Of a stretch of 64,000 nucleotides of DNA, positions 24,628-33,334 are shown in pieces. The stretch spans positions 964,501-1,028,500 of the forward strand of contig JAHBTU010000002.1 of assembly GCA_019638455.1 (NCBI GenBank). Direction: 5' to 3'. This DNA comes from Saprospiraceae bacterium (GTDB taxonomy: Bacteria; Bacteroidota; Bacteroidia; Chitinophagales; Saprospiraceae). Position numbers and translations under genes: made by a program. How positions within the stretch are numbered: the first letter of the stretch is position 1; each line of letters opens with the position of its first letter. Below the pieces are notes generated by a model that did not search any database, was not told the DNA's origin, and saw only the letters and a list, made by a program, of their open reading frames with translations.

Positions 24628-24677
24628 ACAATCGAACACCCCGGAGAACGCATTTGTCCGCCGGGGTGTTCGATTGT
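24628..24677. repeat. Perfect 17-bp inverted repeat between two minus-strand genes
   Basis: Arms ACAATCGAACACCCCGG and CCGGGGTGTTCGATTGT are separated by 16 nt. It is downstream of the caspase gene and upstream of the TPR membrane gene. No T tract follows on the minus strand, so it may be a non-canonical terminator or a protein-binding site. Confidence 0.6.
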
Positions 24678-24745
24678 CATATACCCTGTGTCGAAAGAAA
24701 CGCAGGGGCGATATTGACTATTGACACGTTGCCTTATTTCCTTTG

Positions 24746-26413
24746 TCAGTTTCTTCTCACCGCTACTGGCATCGCGTCGTCGTAATCGCCGGTCAGCACA
24801 GGCGTTTGCACATTGGCGGTGTATTGGCGCACCTTCGTGTACACATAATCGTACAATTCCTTGATGGTGATGAGATAGTCGTTGTTCGTGTCCGCTTTAC
24901 CTTTCATGCCTTGCAGCAGATAGTAAGTGAACACGCCTTGCCGCAATCCGTGGTCTTCGAGCGACAGCTCTTCAGCCTTCGACGACATCAAGAGCGCCAC
25001 CCCTCCATTGGCATCTTCAAAGGCTTGATAGTAACGCTGAAGCGTCACGGGCACAGGGCTTTTGGCGGCCATTGCCCCCGCTCCTTGATTAAGCGAGCCG
25101 CTGTGGCAGGCATCGGCGATGCACAGTTTGTGTTTCGCTTTACTTTGTTTAAAAATTTGCTTGATTTCGTCGTGGCGGAGTTTGTTGTTGTAGCCGTCGT
25201 AGTCCACAGGAAGGAAACATCCGTTGAGGCCGTGACCACTAAAATACAGTATCACCACATCGTTGGCATCGGCTTTCAGGAAGTATTCGCGCATTTTCCT
25301 CAAGATGTTCTCGCGGGTTGCGTCTTCATCAATAAGGATAGTCATCTGACTCTGCGGCACGGCCCCCCCTTCCACGCTGCCGAGGAAAGAATAGAAACGG
25401 TAGGCATCGTCGTCGGTGAATTTGAGTGAAGGCATGGAGGTGTAGCGTCCCACACCCACGATGACTGCCCAGATTTTGACCGATTGGCTCGATTCCATGC
25501 GCACCGGGTCGGCGGGGATAACCTCCTGCGAATCCAGCTCTTTCATCGCGGCACCATTGAGCCAAACAGCCCCATAGACCCTTCCCCCCGCAAAGTACAT
25601 GATGCCCTCGCCATTTGGCGCATTGTTGGCCCATTCGCCTTCGTAACGGTTGCCGTCGGCATAATAACACACGCCCTTGCCGCTCGGGTATCCATTTTTG
25701 AACTCACCTACCCACCGCGAGCCATCGGGATAGTCGTAGTACCCCTTTCCATTGGCACAATAAACCGAGCCGCAGTTGCGAAGACCAGCCACGTCCGGTT
25801 TGGTGGGGTTGGGTTTGTTCGCGTTGGTTGGCTTGTTTTGGGCTTGGGTTGTGGCGGCAGTGGTGTTTGGGCTGTCGGATGAGCTGCTGACAAAGTTGCC
25901 CATTGACCAAGTGCCGGTTGTGGCTTTGCCTCTTGAATCCACGAGCCGGCCTTGACCGTTTTTGCGGTTGTTTTTCCACGAACCGGTGTAATAGGCTCCA
26001 TCGGGATAATACATGGTGCCTTGGCCCTCGAACTTGCCGCTTTTGAAGTCGCCTTCGTAGCGTTCTTTCGATTTGAAATAGTACTTGCCTTTGCCGTTGG
26101 GCTGGTCCATAAACCAACTGCCGACGTATTTGTCGCCGTTGGAATAGGTCATGGAGCCTTCTCCGTTGATGCGGTTGCGGCTGAACTGACCCTCATAGAC
26201 ATTGTTGTTGGCGAACACGAGCGTGCCACGGCCCTCGCGGTTGCCGTTGACGAACTGCCCTGTGTACACCGTGCCGTTGGAATAGCGGTATTTGCCCGTT
26301 CCGTTTTGGCAATTGCCGCTTAGGCACTGTGCGTTGAGGTTGTTGGGAATGAATGCTGTGGCGAGCAGGAGTGCCGGCACAAGCAGGCGGACGAAAAGAT
26401 TATGACCCTTCAT
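24746..26413 (-). CDS. Secreted MORN-repeat caspase-like (C14) peptidase
   Basis: A 555-residue protein. Signal peptide MKGHNLFVRLLVPALLLATAF..NAQ is followed by about six MORN repeats (pattern YxGxFxxGxxxGxG, residues 35-165), a Pro/Thr/Asn linker, and further MORN repeats around 220-290. A C14 caspase domain runs from about 313 (KIWAVIVGVGRYTSMPSLKF), with catalytic His394 (FSGHG) and Cys436 (DACHSG). Caspase-fold enzymes cut after Arg/Lys or Asp. MORN repeats usually bind membranes or scaffold proteins. The signal peptide puts this peptidase in the periplasm or outside. No obvious partner substrate is adjacent. Confidence 0.9.
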   Translation of the reverse strand: MKGHNLFVRLLVPALLLATAFIPNNLNAQCLSGNCQNGTGKYRYSNGTVYTGQFVNGNREGRGTLVFANNNVYEGQFSRNRINGEGSMTYSNGDKYVGSWFMDQPNGKGKYYFKSKERYEGDFKSGKFEGQGTMYYPDGAYYTGSWKNNRKNGQGRLVDSRGKATTGTWSMGNFVSSSSDSPNTTAATTQAQNKPTNANKPNPTKPDVAGLRNCGSVYCANGKGYYDYPDGSRWVGEFKNGYPSGKGVCYYADGNRYEGEWANNAPNGEGIMYFAGGRVYGAVWLNGAAMKELDSQEVIPADPVRMESSQSVKIWAVIVGVGRYTSMPSLKFTDDDAYRFYSFLGSVEGGAVPQSQMTILIDEDATRENILRKMREYFLKADANDVVILYFSGHGLNGCFLPVDYDGYNNKLRHDEIKQIFKQSKAKHKLCIADACHSGSLNQGAGAMAAKSPVPVTLQRYYQAFEDANGGVALLMSSKAEELSLEDHGLRQGVFTYYLLQGMKGKADTNNDYLITIKELYDYVYTKVRQYTANVQTPVLTGDYDDAMPVAVRRN

Positions 26414-26896
26414 GTGTTTGAAGCAGGATTTAAAAATTGTTTTTGCGAAAAAATGCGGATAGACGAAGGGTGCAAGCAGTTTTGTTTGAATTGATTAAAC
26501 TCGGAAAAACCGGGTTCCTGAATCGTGCAATGCAAAACCACCGTATCGAGCAAAAATCCTTCGTCACCACAAAGAAAAGCCCTTATAGCGACATATAGCA
26601 AAAATCTCCGTTCAAAAGGTACTGATTTCTTTGCCGCCGCAACGGAACAAAAGAACGAACGCAAGAGAAGGATAGTTTGTCAAACGACGAGTGGTTAACT
26701 TGATTTTAAGAGGCTCGGGCAAAATTGCTTTCGCGGCTTTGCGGGGCAACCGGGCGGATTAACGATTGCAGGAACGGGGTTCGGCTTTTCTAATATTATG
26801 CCACAGGCTGTATCGCATCGTTGATTTTTGTACCTTTGCATGGATATTTTTCAGCCAAAATTTTGATTTTCAACAACTTGAAAATTGTTTAAAACC
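26414..26896. other. Divergent intergenic region, no gene seen
   Basis: About 480 bp between the caspase gene and the DUF4920 gene. One 84-codon minus-strand frame overlaps it but looks non-coding. The only element I can support is the -7 box at 26831-26838. Confidence 0.6.
26831..26838 (+). promoter_or_regulatory. -7 box (TACCTTTG) of the DUF4920 gene
   Basis: Exact TAnnTTTG match, 58 nt before the ATG. Confidence 0.5.
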
Positions 26897-27400
26897 ATGT
26901 TAAAAAAACTCCTGTTCGGCTTTGCCGCCGCCATGTTCCTCACCGCTTGCGGTGCCGACTCCAACGCAAAGGTCAATGCCCAAACCGCCGACCCCTCCAA
27001 AGATGGCAAGCACTTCGGCTCCTTGATTGATGCCGACAACGCGATTTCTTACGACGAGCTTATCCCGAAAATGACCACTACCGATTCGCTTGCCGTAAAA
27101 GTGAGCGGAAAAGTGGGCGAGGTGTGTCAAAAGAAAGGCTGCTGGATGACGCTCGTGCCTGAACAACCCGGACAGCCGGAGATGCGCGTCACGTTCAAGG
27201 ACTATGCCTTTTTCATGCCCAAAGACCTCGCGGGCAAGCGCGTGGTGGTGGACGGCTACGCTTATGTGGACGTGACGCCGGTGGATGTGCTGCGCCACTA
27301 CGCCGAAGATGCCGGCAAGTCAAAAGAGGAAATCGAAAAAATCACCGAACCCAAGCGCGAAGTGGCTTTCGAGGCCGCAGGGGTGGTGATTGTGGATTGA
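26897..27400 (+). CDS. DUF4920 domain lipoprotein
   Basis: A 167-residue protein with a lipoprotein signal (MLKKLLFGFAAAMFLTAC, lipobox LTAC). The mature part carries the DUF4920 block GKVGEVCQKKGCWMTLVP, with two Cys in the CQKKGC arrangement that could bind a metal or redox partner, and later VTFKDYAFFMPKDLAGK and VVVDGYAYVDVTPVDVLRHYAEDAGKS (quoted in part). Function is not established for this family. The ATG was chosen over an upstream TTG. It is followed by a strong terminator. Confidence 0.88.
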   Translation: MLKKLLFGFAAAMFLTACGADSNAKVNAQTADPSKDGKHFGSLIDADNAISYDELIPKMTTTDSLAVKVSGKVGEVCQKKGCWMTLVPEQPGQPEMRVTFKDYAFFMPKDLAGKRVVVDGYAYVDVTPVDVLRHYAEDAGKSKEEIEKITEPKREVAFEAAGVVIVD

Positions 27401-27431
27401 TGCTTTTTTGACGTAACAAGTCTAATGAAAA

Positions 27432-27458
27432 AAGCTCGCCGTTTGACGCGGCGGGCTT
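27432..27458 (+). terminator. Intrinsic terminator of the DUF4920 gene
   Basis: Stem AAGCTCGCCG / CGGCGGGCTT with a 7-nt loop, followed by TTTTTTATT; a run of A on the left side makes it potentially bidirectional. Confidence 0.85.
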
Positions 27459-27491
27459 TTTTTATTGTTGCTATTGCTGTGTACCCCCAGC

Positions 27492-27614
27492 CACACTACT
27501 GGACATTATTTTTGTGCCGCAAATACACAAAGGCACAAAATGCGGCAAATCAATGATTATTTTGCTTTGCGTCTTTGTGACTTCGTGGCAAATTTGAAAA
27601 TGTTCAGTAGTGTG
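27492..27614. mobile_element. MITE-like repeat with CACACTACTGGACATT ends, copy 1
   Basis: 123 bp with 16-bp inverted ends (CACACTACTGGACATT and, reverse-complemented, CACACTACTGAACATT). A second copy lies in the same orientation at 58236-58350. Flanking 9-mers ACCCCCAGC and ATGCCCAGC agree at 7 of 9 positions, as an aged target duplication would. No coding capacity. Confidence 0.75.
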
Positions 27615-27634
27615 ATGCCCAGCTCCGCCTGAGG

Positions 27635-28930
27635 TCAAGTCAACATTCCAGCAATCGTCGCCGTCATGAAACACGCCGCCGAACCTCCGATGAGCGCCCA
27701 GTAGCCGAGTTCGGTAAGCGTCTTGCGTTGGTTGGGCGCGAGCGTGCCGATGCCGCCAATTTGGATGCCGATGGAAGCAAAATTGGAAAAGCCACAAAGG
27801 GCATACAAGGCAATGATGACTGATTTGGGGTCGAGTTGTGTCGCCTTTTGAAGGTCACCGAGCGCCCCGTAAGCCACAAATTCGTTGAGCATCGTTTTCA
27901 TGCCCAATAGCTGCCCAATCGCTGTGCAATCCTGCCACGGGATGCCAAGCAGCCAAGCAAGGGGGGCGAACACCAAGCCAAGCAAATAAGTAAAGGTAAG
28001 CCCCTCGAATCGGCCTTTGGTGGCCTGACTGATTTGGGCATTCAGTCCTGTCCATTCTCCGACGCTATGTTGCAGAATCCAGTTGAGCATATACACCAAC
28101 GCAGTGAACACGATAAGCATGGCTCCCACGTTCACGGCAAGCTTGAGGCCATCGGTGGTGCCGCGAGAAATGGCATCGAGCAAGTTGTCGCCCACATGCG
28201 TGTCTGCCTTTTGGAGTTTATCCAAGTCTTGTTTTTCGGTCTCGGGCAACAAAATTTTGGAGCAAACGATGGCCGCTGGTGCCGACATGATGGACGCAGC
28301 CAAGAGATGTCGGGCAAAATAAAGCTGTCGCGCGGGGTCGTCGCCACCCAAAAAGCCCACATAAGCGGCGAACACGCCGCCCGCGATAGTGGCCATGCCC
28401 CCGGTCATCAGACACAGTATTTCGGAGCGTGTCATATTGGCCAGATAAGGCCGGATGATGAGCGGTGCCTCCGTCTGCCCGATGAACACGTTGGCGGCAG
28501 AGGCAAGACTCTCCGGGCCGCTCATGCCCATGCTTCGAGTGAGCACCCACGCGATGCCATACACGATTTTTTGCAAAATGCCAAAGTAGAACAACAATGC
28601 CGACAGTGCCGAATAGAACATGACCGTCGGGAGCACCCTGAAAGCGAAGATGTAGCCAAACCCCTGCCCAGTGGCCAAGTCCCCAAAGAGAAACTTTGCG
28701 CCACTTTCAGACCATTCGATTACAAACGTGAACAGCTTGGCCACTTGGTCGAAGGCCCAACTCACTCCCGGCACTTTGAGCACCAAGAGCGCGAATACCA
28801 ATTGGAGCGCCACGCCCGAACCCACCAGACGCCAGTTGATGGCCCTTCGATTGCGGCTTAGCAAATAACAAGCACCCAGTAAAAAGGCCATGCCAAGCAG
28901 GCCGCGCAAAATGTTGTCGAGATGATACAT
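27635..28930 (-). CDS. nupC: Concentrative nucleoside transporter (NupC/CNT family)
   Basis: A 431-residue inner-membrane protein with about ten hydrophobic segments that imports nucleosides with H+ or Na+. CNT signatures: ESLASAANVFIGQTEAPL, where Gln-Thr-Glu binds nucleoside, then RSEILCLMTGGMATIAGG and later KTMLNEFVAYGAL with CGFSNFASIGIQIGG. Length is usual for bacterial CNT proteins. It is divergent from the uridine kinase gene across 131 bp, which suggests a shared nucleoside-salvage promoter region. Confidence 0.94.
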   Translation of the reverse strand: MYHLDNILRGLLGMAFLLGACYLLSRNRRAINWRLVGSGVALQLVFALLVLKVPGVSWAFDQVAKLFTFVIEWSESGAKFLFGDLATGQGFGYIFAFRVLPTVMFYSALSALLFYFGILQKIVYGIAWVLTRSMGMSGPESLASAANVFIGQTEAPLIIRPYLANMTRSEILCLMTGGMATIAGGVFAAYVGFLGGDDPARQLYFARHLLAASIMSAPAAIVCSKILLPETEKQDLDKLQKADTHVGDNLLDAISRGTTDGLKLAVNVGAMLIVFTALVYMLNWILQHSVGEWTGLNAQISQATKGRFEGLTFTYLLGLVFAPLAWLLGIPWQDCTAIGQLLGMKTMLNEFVAYGALGDLQKATQLDPKSVIIALYALCGFSNFASIGIQIGGIGTLAPNQRKTLTELGYWALIGGSAACFMTATIAGMLT

Positions 28931-29061
28931 GCAGCGTCAGGGAGATAAGGCTTTTGAAAAATTGTCTTTACGGCGGCGAAAAGTACGCCTACACTTCGGT
29001 TTGAAAAAATTTATGGCTCATAGCCTATTTTCGCCCCGACTCAATCATCAGACAACAAGGT

Positions 29062-29688
29062 ATGAGACCCTACATCATCGGCATCACGGGTGGCAGCGGC
29101 AGCGGGAAAACGAGCTTTATCCGTCGCCTGCGAGCGGCGTTTTCGGAAGAGCAGCTGTGCGTCATTTCGCAAGACGACTATTACTTGCCCAACGACCAGC
29201 AGCAACGAGACCAAAACGACGAAATCAATTTCGATTTGCCCAAGTCGTTCGATAAAAAGAAACTGCGCGAAGACCTCCAACGGCTCATCATTGGCGAGGC
29301 GGTGACTATCCGGGAATATGTTTACAACGACATGAAGGTAGAGCCTAAAACCATCACCCTTCAGCCAGCGCCCATCGTGGTCATCGAGGGGCTGTTCGTT
29401 TTTCACTTCAAAAAAATCGCGGCACTGCTTGATTTGAAAGTGTTCATCAATGCCAAGGAAAACCTAAAAATCATTCGCCGCATCCTGCGCGACCAAGCAG
29501 AGCGCGGCGACGTGCTCGACGGGGTGCTGTACCGCTACCAGCATCATGTGTTGCCCGCTTACGAAAAGTACATCTTGCCCCACAAAGAGGAAGCCGATGT
29601 CGTGATAAATAACAACCAAGACTTCGAGCGCGGGCTGGAGGTGCTCATCGGTTTTTTGAAATCAAAACTTAGCGACGTAGTTTTGTAG
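29062..29688 (+). CDS. udk: Uridine kinase
   Basis: A 208-residue cytoplasmic P-loop kinase that phosphorylates uridine and cytidine with ATP or GTP. Motifs: Walker A GITGGSGSGKTSF (residues 8-20), QDDYYLP with the substrate-binding Asp, NFDLPKSFD, EYVYNDM (place of the usual Y-D-x-x-x-H), and VIEGLFVF. The C-terminus matches family length. Its divergent neighbour nupC supplies the substrate, so the pair reads as a nucleoside uptake and salvage unit. The Uma2 gene follows 14 bp later and may be co-transcribed. Confidence 0.92.
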   Translation: MRPYIIGITGGSGSGKTSFIRRLRAAFSEEQLCVISQDDYYLPNDQQQRDQNDEINFDLPKSFDKKKLREDLQRLIIGEAVTIREYVYNDMKVEPKTITLQPAPIVVIEGLFVFHFKKIAALLDLKVFINAKENLKIIRRILRDQAERGDVLDGVLYRYQHHVLPAYEKYILPHKEEADVVINNNQDFERGLEVLIGFLKSKLSDVVL

Positions 29689-29702
29689 CAAAATCGCCTG
29701 AT

Positions 29703-30308
29703 ATGGGATCGAAAACAGCATCCGAACAGGAAACTTTCGTCGTCCGCGTGGACCGACGCTACACGGCACAGGATTTTGAAAACCTGCCGCCCGGCCCACC
29801 CTATTACGAGCTCATCCACAACCGCCTCGTCATGGCTCCCTCACCCGAAATTCCCCACCAGCGCACTTCGCTGAGCCTTGCAAAAAAAATGGATGATTTT
29901 GTCGAGGAACGCAACCTCGGCCTCGTGCTCGAAGCCCCTATGGATGTGGAATTGGACGAGGACAACGTGTTTCAGCCCGACATCCTTTTTATTTCAAACA
30001 AAAGGCTCGGCACCATCAAAGAAGGTCGCAAAATCAAAGGCGCTCCCGACCTCGTGGTGGAGATGGAGATTCTTTCCTCCAACAAAAAATATGACCAAGA
30101 GGAGAAAAAGTATGTCTATGAACTCCACGATCTGCGCGAATTTTGGCTGGTTGACACCAAGAAAAAAACGGTTGAGGTGTTTGAAAATCAACGCAAGGAG
30201 TTTGTGCTGCTTCAAAAAGCCTACGTTGGCGACACGGTGCGCTCCAAATTGCTCAATGGGTTTGAAATTGCCGCGGATTATCTTTTTCGAGAAATTCCAA
30301 AGCCATAG
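29703..30308 (+). CDS. Uma2 family (DUF820) restriction-endonuclease-fold protein
   Basis: 201 residues with the Uma2 pattern: YTAQDFENLPPGPPYYELIHNRLVM at the N-terminus (quoted in part), SPEIPHQ, QPDILFIS with the first acidic residue, GAPDLVVEMEILSSNKKYD with the second, and KKYVYELHDLREFWLVD. The PD-(D/E)xK-like fold is established for the family, but the biological role is not. The motif positions look intact. Uma2 genes are numerous in cyanobacteria and some Bacteroidota and are not by themselves a sign of a defence island. Confidence 0.88.
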   Translation: MGSKTASEQETFVVRVDRRYTAQDFENLPPGPPYYELIHNRLVMAPSPEIPHQRTSLSLAKKMDDFVEERNLGLVLEAPMDVELDEDNVFQPDILFISNKRLGTIKEGRKIKGAPDLVVEMEILSSNKKYDQEEKKYVYELHDLREFWLVDTKKKTVEVFENQRKEFVLLQKAYVGDTVRSKLLNGFEIAADYLFREIPKP

Positions 30309-30410
30309 CCCAAAGCAGGCAGGGGGAGGCGATTCGACCCCACTCAAAGGAGCCATAAAATTTCTTTCCAGCGAAGAACTCTCCCGACCGCTCGACGTTT
30401 TAAAACCGCC

Positions 30411-31619
30411 ATGTCGCACCACCTTCCACCCGCCCGGCTCTACACCACTGCGTTTCTCCTGCTTTGTCTTTCTCACGCGCTGTTTGCCGCCAGCTTCAAC
30501 ATGATGATACCGGAGTTGCCTGCCTACCTTTCGGACATGGGCGGTGGCGAGCACAAGGGCTTGATTATCGCGCTTTTCACCATCACGGCGGGTGTGTCAA
30601 GGCCATTTAGTGGCAAACTGACCGATACTGTCGGGCGGCTGCCTGTGATGTACGTTGGCACGTTGGCTTGCATCGTTTGCGGGCTGCTCTACCCCGTTCT
30701 GGCGTTTGTGAGTGGCTTCTTGGTGCTGCGTTTTTTTCACGGATTCAGCACGGGTTTCAAGCCGACAGGCACTTCGGCCTATGTGGCCGACATTGTGCCG
30801 CCGGGTCGGTTGGGCGAGGCGATGGGCATACTTGGCATCTGTTTTAGCCTGGGCGTGTCGGCCTCGCCTCCGTTGGGCAGTTGGATGGTAAAATACTTTG
30901 AGGGCAACCCAAACCCCATGTTCTATGCCTCGGCGGTGCTGGCTGCGCTCTCGGTATTTATCTTATTCAATTTGAAAGAAACCCTGCGCAACAAGCAGCC
31001 CTTTCGCTGGGGGCTTCTAAAAGTCACAAAAGACGATGTGTTCGACCCGCTCGCGCTGCCTTCGGCGCTCGCCATGATATTTTGCTATTTCAGTTATGGG
31101 GTCATTCTCACTTTGCTGCCCGATTTGAGCGACCATTTGAATGTCGGCAACAGAGGGCTTTTTTTCACGCTTTTCACCCTTGCAAGCGTTTTCACGCGGT
31201 TTTTTGCCGGAAAAATCTCCGACCGCTTGGGGCGGGTGCCTGTGCTGAAAATCTCCGCCCTGCTCATCGCGGCTTCCATGGTGATTTTTGCAAAAGCGGA
31301 CACCCCACACCTTTTTTATCTCGGCTCGGTCGTGTTTGGCCTCGGCAATGGCGTGTTTGCCCCAGCCATCAACGCCTGGACGGTGGATTTGGGCCGACCA
31401 GAGCAAAAAGGCCGGGCGCTGGCTACCATGTATATTGCGCTGGAAATTGCTATTGGCGGTGGCGCGTTTTTGTCGGGTTGGTATTTTGCAAATGACTGGT
31501 CAAGGATGCCTGCCGTGTTTTATTTTGCAGCCGCTATGAGCCTTGCCGGATGGGTTTATCTCACGGCGTATGGCAAACGTTTCACGCCCCCCCATCAAAG
31601 GCCAACGACACAACAATGA
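30411..31619 (+). CDS. MFS transporter
   Basis: A 402-residue inner-membrane protein with about twelve hydrophobic helices. The inter-helix motif GKLTDTVGRLPVM (loop 2-3) and its second-half counterpart GKISDRLGRVPVLKIS are the MFS signature. The N-terminal half also has RFFHGFSTGFKPTGTSAY. It fits the drug-efflux or sugar-exporter subgroups; the substrate is unknown. Its stop overlaps the start of the next small membrane gene by 4 bp (ATGA), so the two are translationally coupled. Confidence 0.9.
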   Translation: MSHHLPPARLYTTAFLLLCLSHALFAASFNMMIPELPAYLSDMGGGEHKGLIIALFTITAGVSRPFSGKLTDTVGRLPVMYVGTLACIVCGLLYPVLAFVSGFLVLRFFHGFSTGFKPTGTSAYVADIVPPGRLGEAMGILGICFSLGVSASPPLGSWMVKYFEGNPNPMFYASAVLAALSVFILFNLKETLRNKQPFRWGLLKVTKDDVFDPLALPSALAMIFCYFSYGVILTLLPDLSDHLNVGNRGLFFTLFTLASVFTRFFAGKISDRLGRVPVLKISALLIAASMVIFAKADTPHLFYLGSVVFGLGNGVFAPAINAWTVDLGRPEQKGRALATMYIALEIAIGGGAFLSGWYFANDWSRMPAVFYFAAAMSLAGWVYLTAYGKRFTPPHQRPTTQQ

Positions 31620-31906
31620 ACGCCACCAATCGCTCGCTCCTCATCGCCGTGCTTGCCTGCCTTGCCATGGGATTGTTTGCCAAATCGCCCCAGTTTTCCG
31701 GCGGTAAATCGTGGATTACCATTGCGCTCCTTGTGGCCACCATCGCACTGAGCGTGTGGGGGTTCTGGCTCGGCTTGCGCGGCGCACGGCAACAACGAAC
31801 GGCTTGGTCGTGGTTGGCTCCGGGCATCAATGTCTTCATCTTCATCACTATCTTAGCGTTTTTGGGCTTGATGCTGTTTGCCTTGCACGATTTTATGCCC
31901 AGGTGA
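31616..31906 (+). CDS. Small membrane protein coupled to the MFS gene
   Basis: A 96-residue protein with three hydrophobic segments (LLIAVLACLAMGLFA, WITIALLVATIALSVWGFWLG, INVFIFITILAFLGLMLFAL) and little else. Start at the ATG that overlaps the MFS stop. I do not recognise a family; coupling to the transporter suggests an accessory role or simply shared expression. Confidence 0.65.
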   Translation: MNATNRSLLIAVLACLAMGLFAKSPQFSGGKSWITIALLVATIALSVWGFWLGLRGARQQRTAWSWLAPGINVFIFITILAFLGLMLFALHDFMPR

Positions 31907-31972
31907 GAAAGGATTGGGGCAGGGCGAAATGGTTGTCGTTGGTAGGAGGCGGTTGACTATGGCAAATTGCAC

Positions 31973-33298
31973 TTACGCCTTCTTCTTAAAATAAAACCAA
32001 TACGCCCCCAAACCCACTGCCGCCACGCACATGCCAGCCATTGCCCGCACGGGATTTTCAACCAACGTGAACACGATGAACCACAGCGAGATGCCCACAA
32101 ACAACAACGGCGTGAATGGGTACAATATCGTGCGATAGCCGCGCTGCGCGTCGGGCCTTTTTCTGCGAAAAACAAAAATAGTGCTGCCCACCAGCATCAA
32201 CCCCACCCAGTCCATGAAAGTCACATATTCGATGAGGCTCTCAAAAGTCCCCCAGAACAGCAATAGCACGAGCGACCACACGCTTTGAGCCAGGATGGCG
32301 TTCACCGGCGTTCGCCAGCGCGGGTGCACCTCGGCGAGTTTTTTGAAAAAAATGCCATCGCGAGCCATTGCGAAATAGATGCGCGGCGCCGTCATGCAGT
32401 AAATGCCGGTGGTGCCAAAAGTGCTGAGCGCAATCAAAAAAGCCATGAGCGCCCCGCCCCACGGCACGAGGTTGTTCAGCGCGTCGGCAGCGACGGTTTT
32501 TGACTGAGCGATTTGTTCCACCGGGAGCAGGCGCATGTACGCCACGTTGGCCAACACATACACCAGCGTGACGATGAGCGCACCAAGCACCATGGCGCGT
32601 GGCACGTTGCGCTGCGGGTTTTGTGCCTCGCCTGCCATGTAGGAAGCATGATGCCACCCCCCGATGCTCCACAACACCCCCACGAACGCCAGCGCAAAGG
32701 CACTCCACAAATTGGCGGGCGGGCTGTGCGCAAAGTCGCTGGCAGCGTTTGCCCTGGCGGCCTCTGGGCCAGCGAAAAACAAGCCCGCGCCAATAATGAC
32801 CGCCAGCCCCAGCAGTTTGGCCCCGGTAAAAAGATTGGTGAACCACTCGCCGATTTTCACACCAAAAAGATTCACCACCGATAAAAAAACAATCATGCCT
32901 ACCGCTATTGGCAATTCCAACGGGTGGTCGCGCCCGAAGCCGAACAGGTACATCAAATGCTCCACGCACACCAAACTCAGCGCCGCGATGCTGCCCGACG
33001 TGCTGATGAACAAAATGAACCAACCATACACGAACCCCACCGCGTCGCCGTAAGCTTCCCGCAGATAAACATAAAGCCCGCCCGCACCGGGAAACATACT
33101 GCCCATCTCGGCGAAAGTGAGCGCCCCTGTCAGCGCCGCTATGCCGCCCAATACCCATAGGGCGATGACGTATTCGGGCAAATGAACGTGCGCGGCAATG
33201 CCGCCGGGCGTGCGGAATATCCCGCTCCCGATGGTGCTGCCGACTGCTATCATGACGAGGCCATACAAGGTGAGGCTGCGACGGAGTTCTGCGCTCAT
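31973..33298 (-). CDS. Amino-acid permease (APC superfamily)
   Basis: A 441-residue inner-membrane protein with about twelve helices. The first helix carries the APC substrate-site motif AVGSTIGSGIFRTPGGIA, and helix 6 carries FVGVLWSIGGWHHASYMAGE followed by AQNPQRNVPRAM, the usual consensus after helix 6. It resembles the LAT/SteT exchangers of Bacteroidota. The substrate is not deducible. The GH3 gene lies immediately upstream on the same strand with 36 bp between. Confidence 0.9.
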   Translation of the reverse strand: MSAELRRSLTLYGLVMIAVGSTIGSGIFRTPGGIAAHVHLPEYVIALWVLGGIAALTGALTFAEMGSMFPGAGGLYVYLREAYGDAVGFVYGWFILFISTSGSIAALSLVCVEHLMYLFGFGRDHPLELPIAVGMIVFLSVVNLFGVKIGEWFTNLFTGAKLLGLAVIIGAGLFFAGPEAARANAASDFAHSPPANLWSAFALAFVGVLWSIGGWHHASYMAGEAQNPQRNVPRAMVLGALIVTLVYVLANVAYMRLLPVEQIAQSKTVAADALNNLVPWGGALMAFLIALSTFGTTGIYCMTAPRIYFAMARDGIFFKKLAEVHPRWRTPVNAILAQSVWSLVLLLFWGTFESLIEYVTFMDWVGLMLVGSTIFVFRRKRPDAQRGYRTILYPFTPLLFVGISLWFIVFTLVENPVRAMAGMCVAAVGLGAYWFYFKKKA

Positions 33299-33334
33299 AG
33301 AAGTGTCAGGTGGGCAGGTTGAATAGTGTAGTGG

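Noticed and set aside
26410..26664. An 84-codon minus-strand frame upstream of the caspase gene
   Set aside because: It has no start context or recognisable protein pattern and overlaps the caspase start region; it looks like chance.
29703..30308. Uma2 nuclease-fold protein as the core of a defence island
   Set aside because: Neighbours are udk and an MFS transporter with no defence genes. Uma2 proteins are widespread outside defence contexts.
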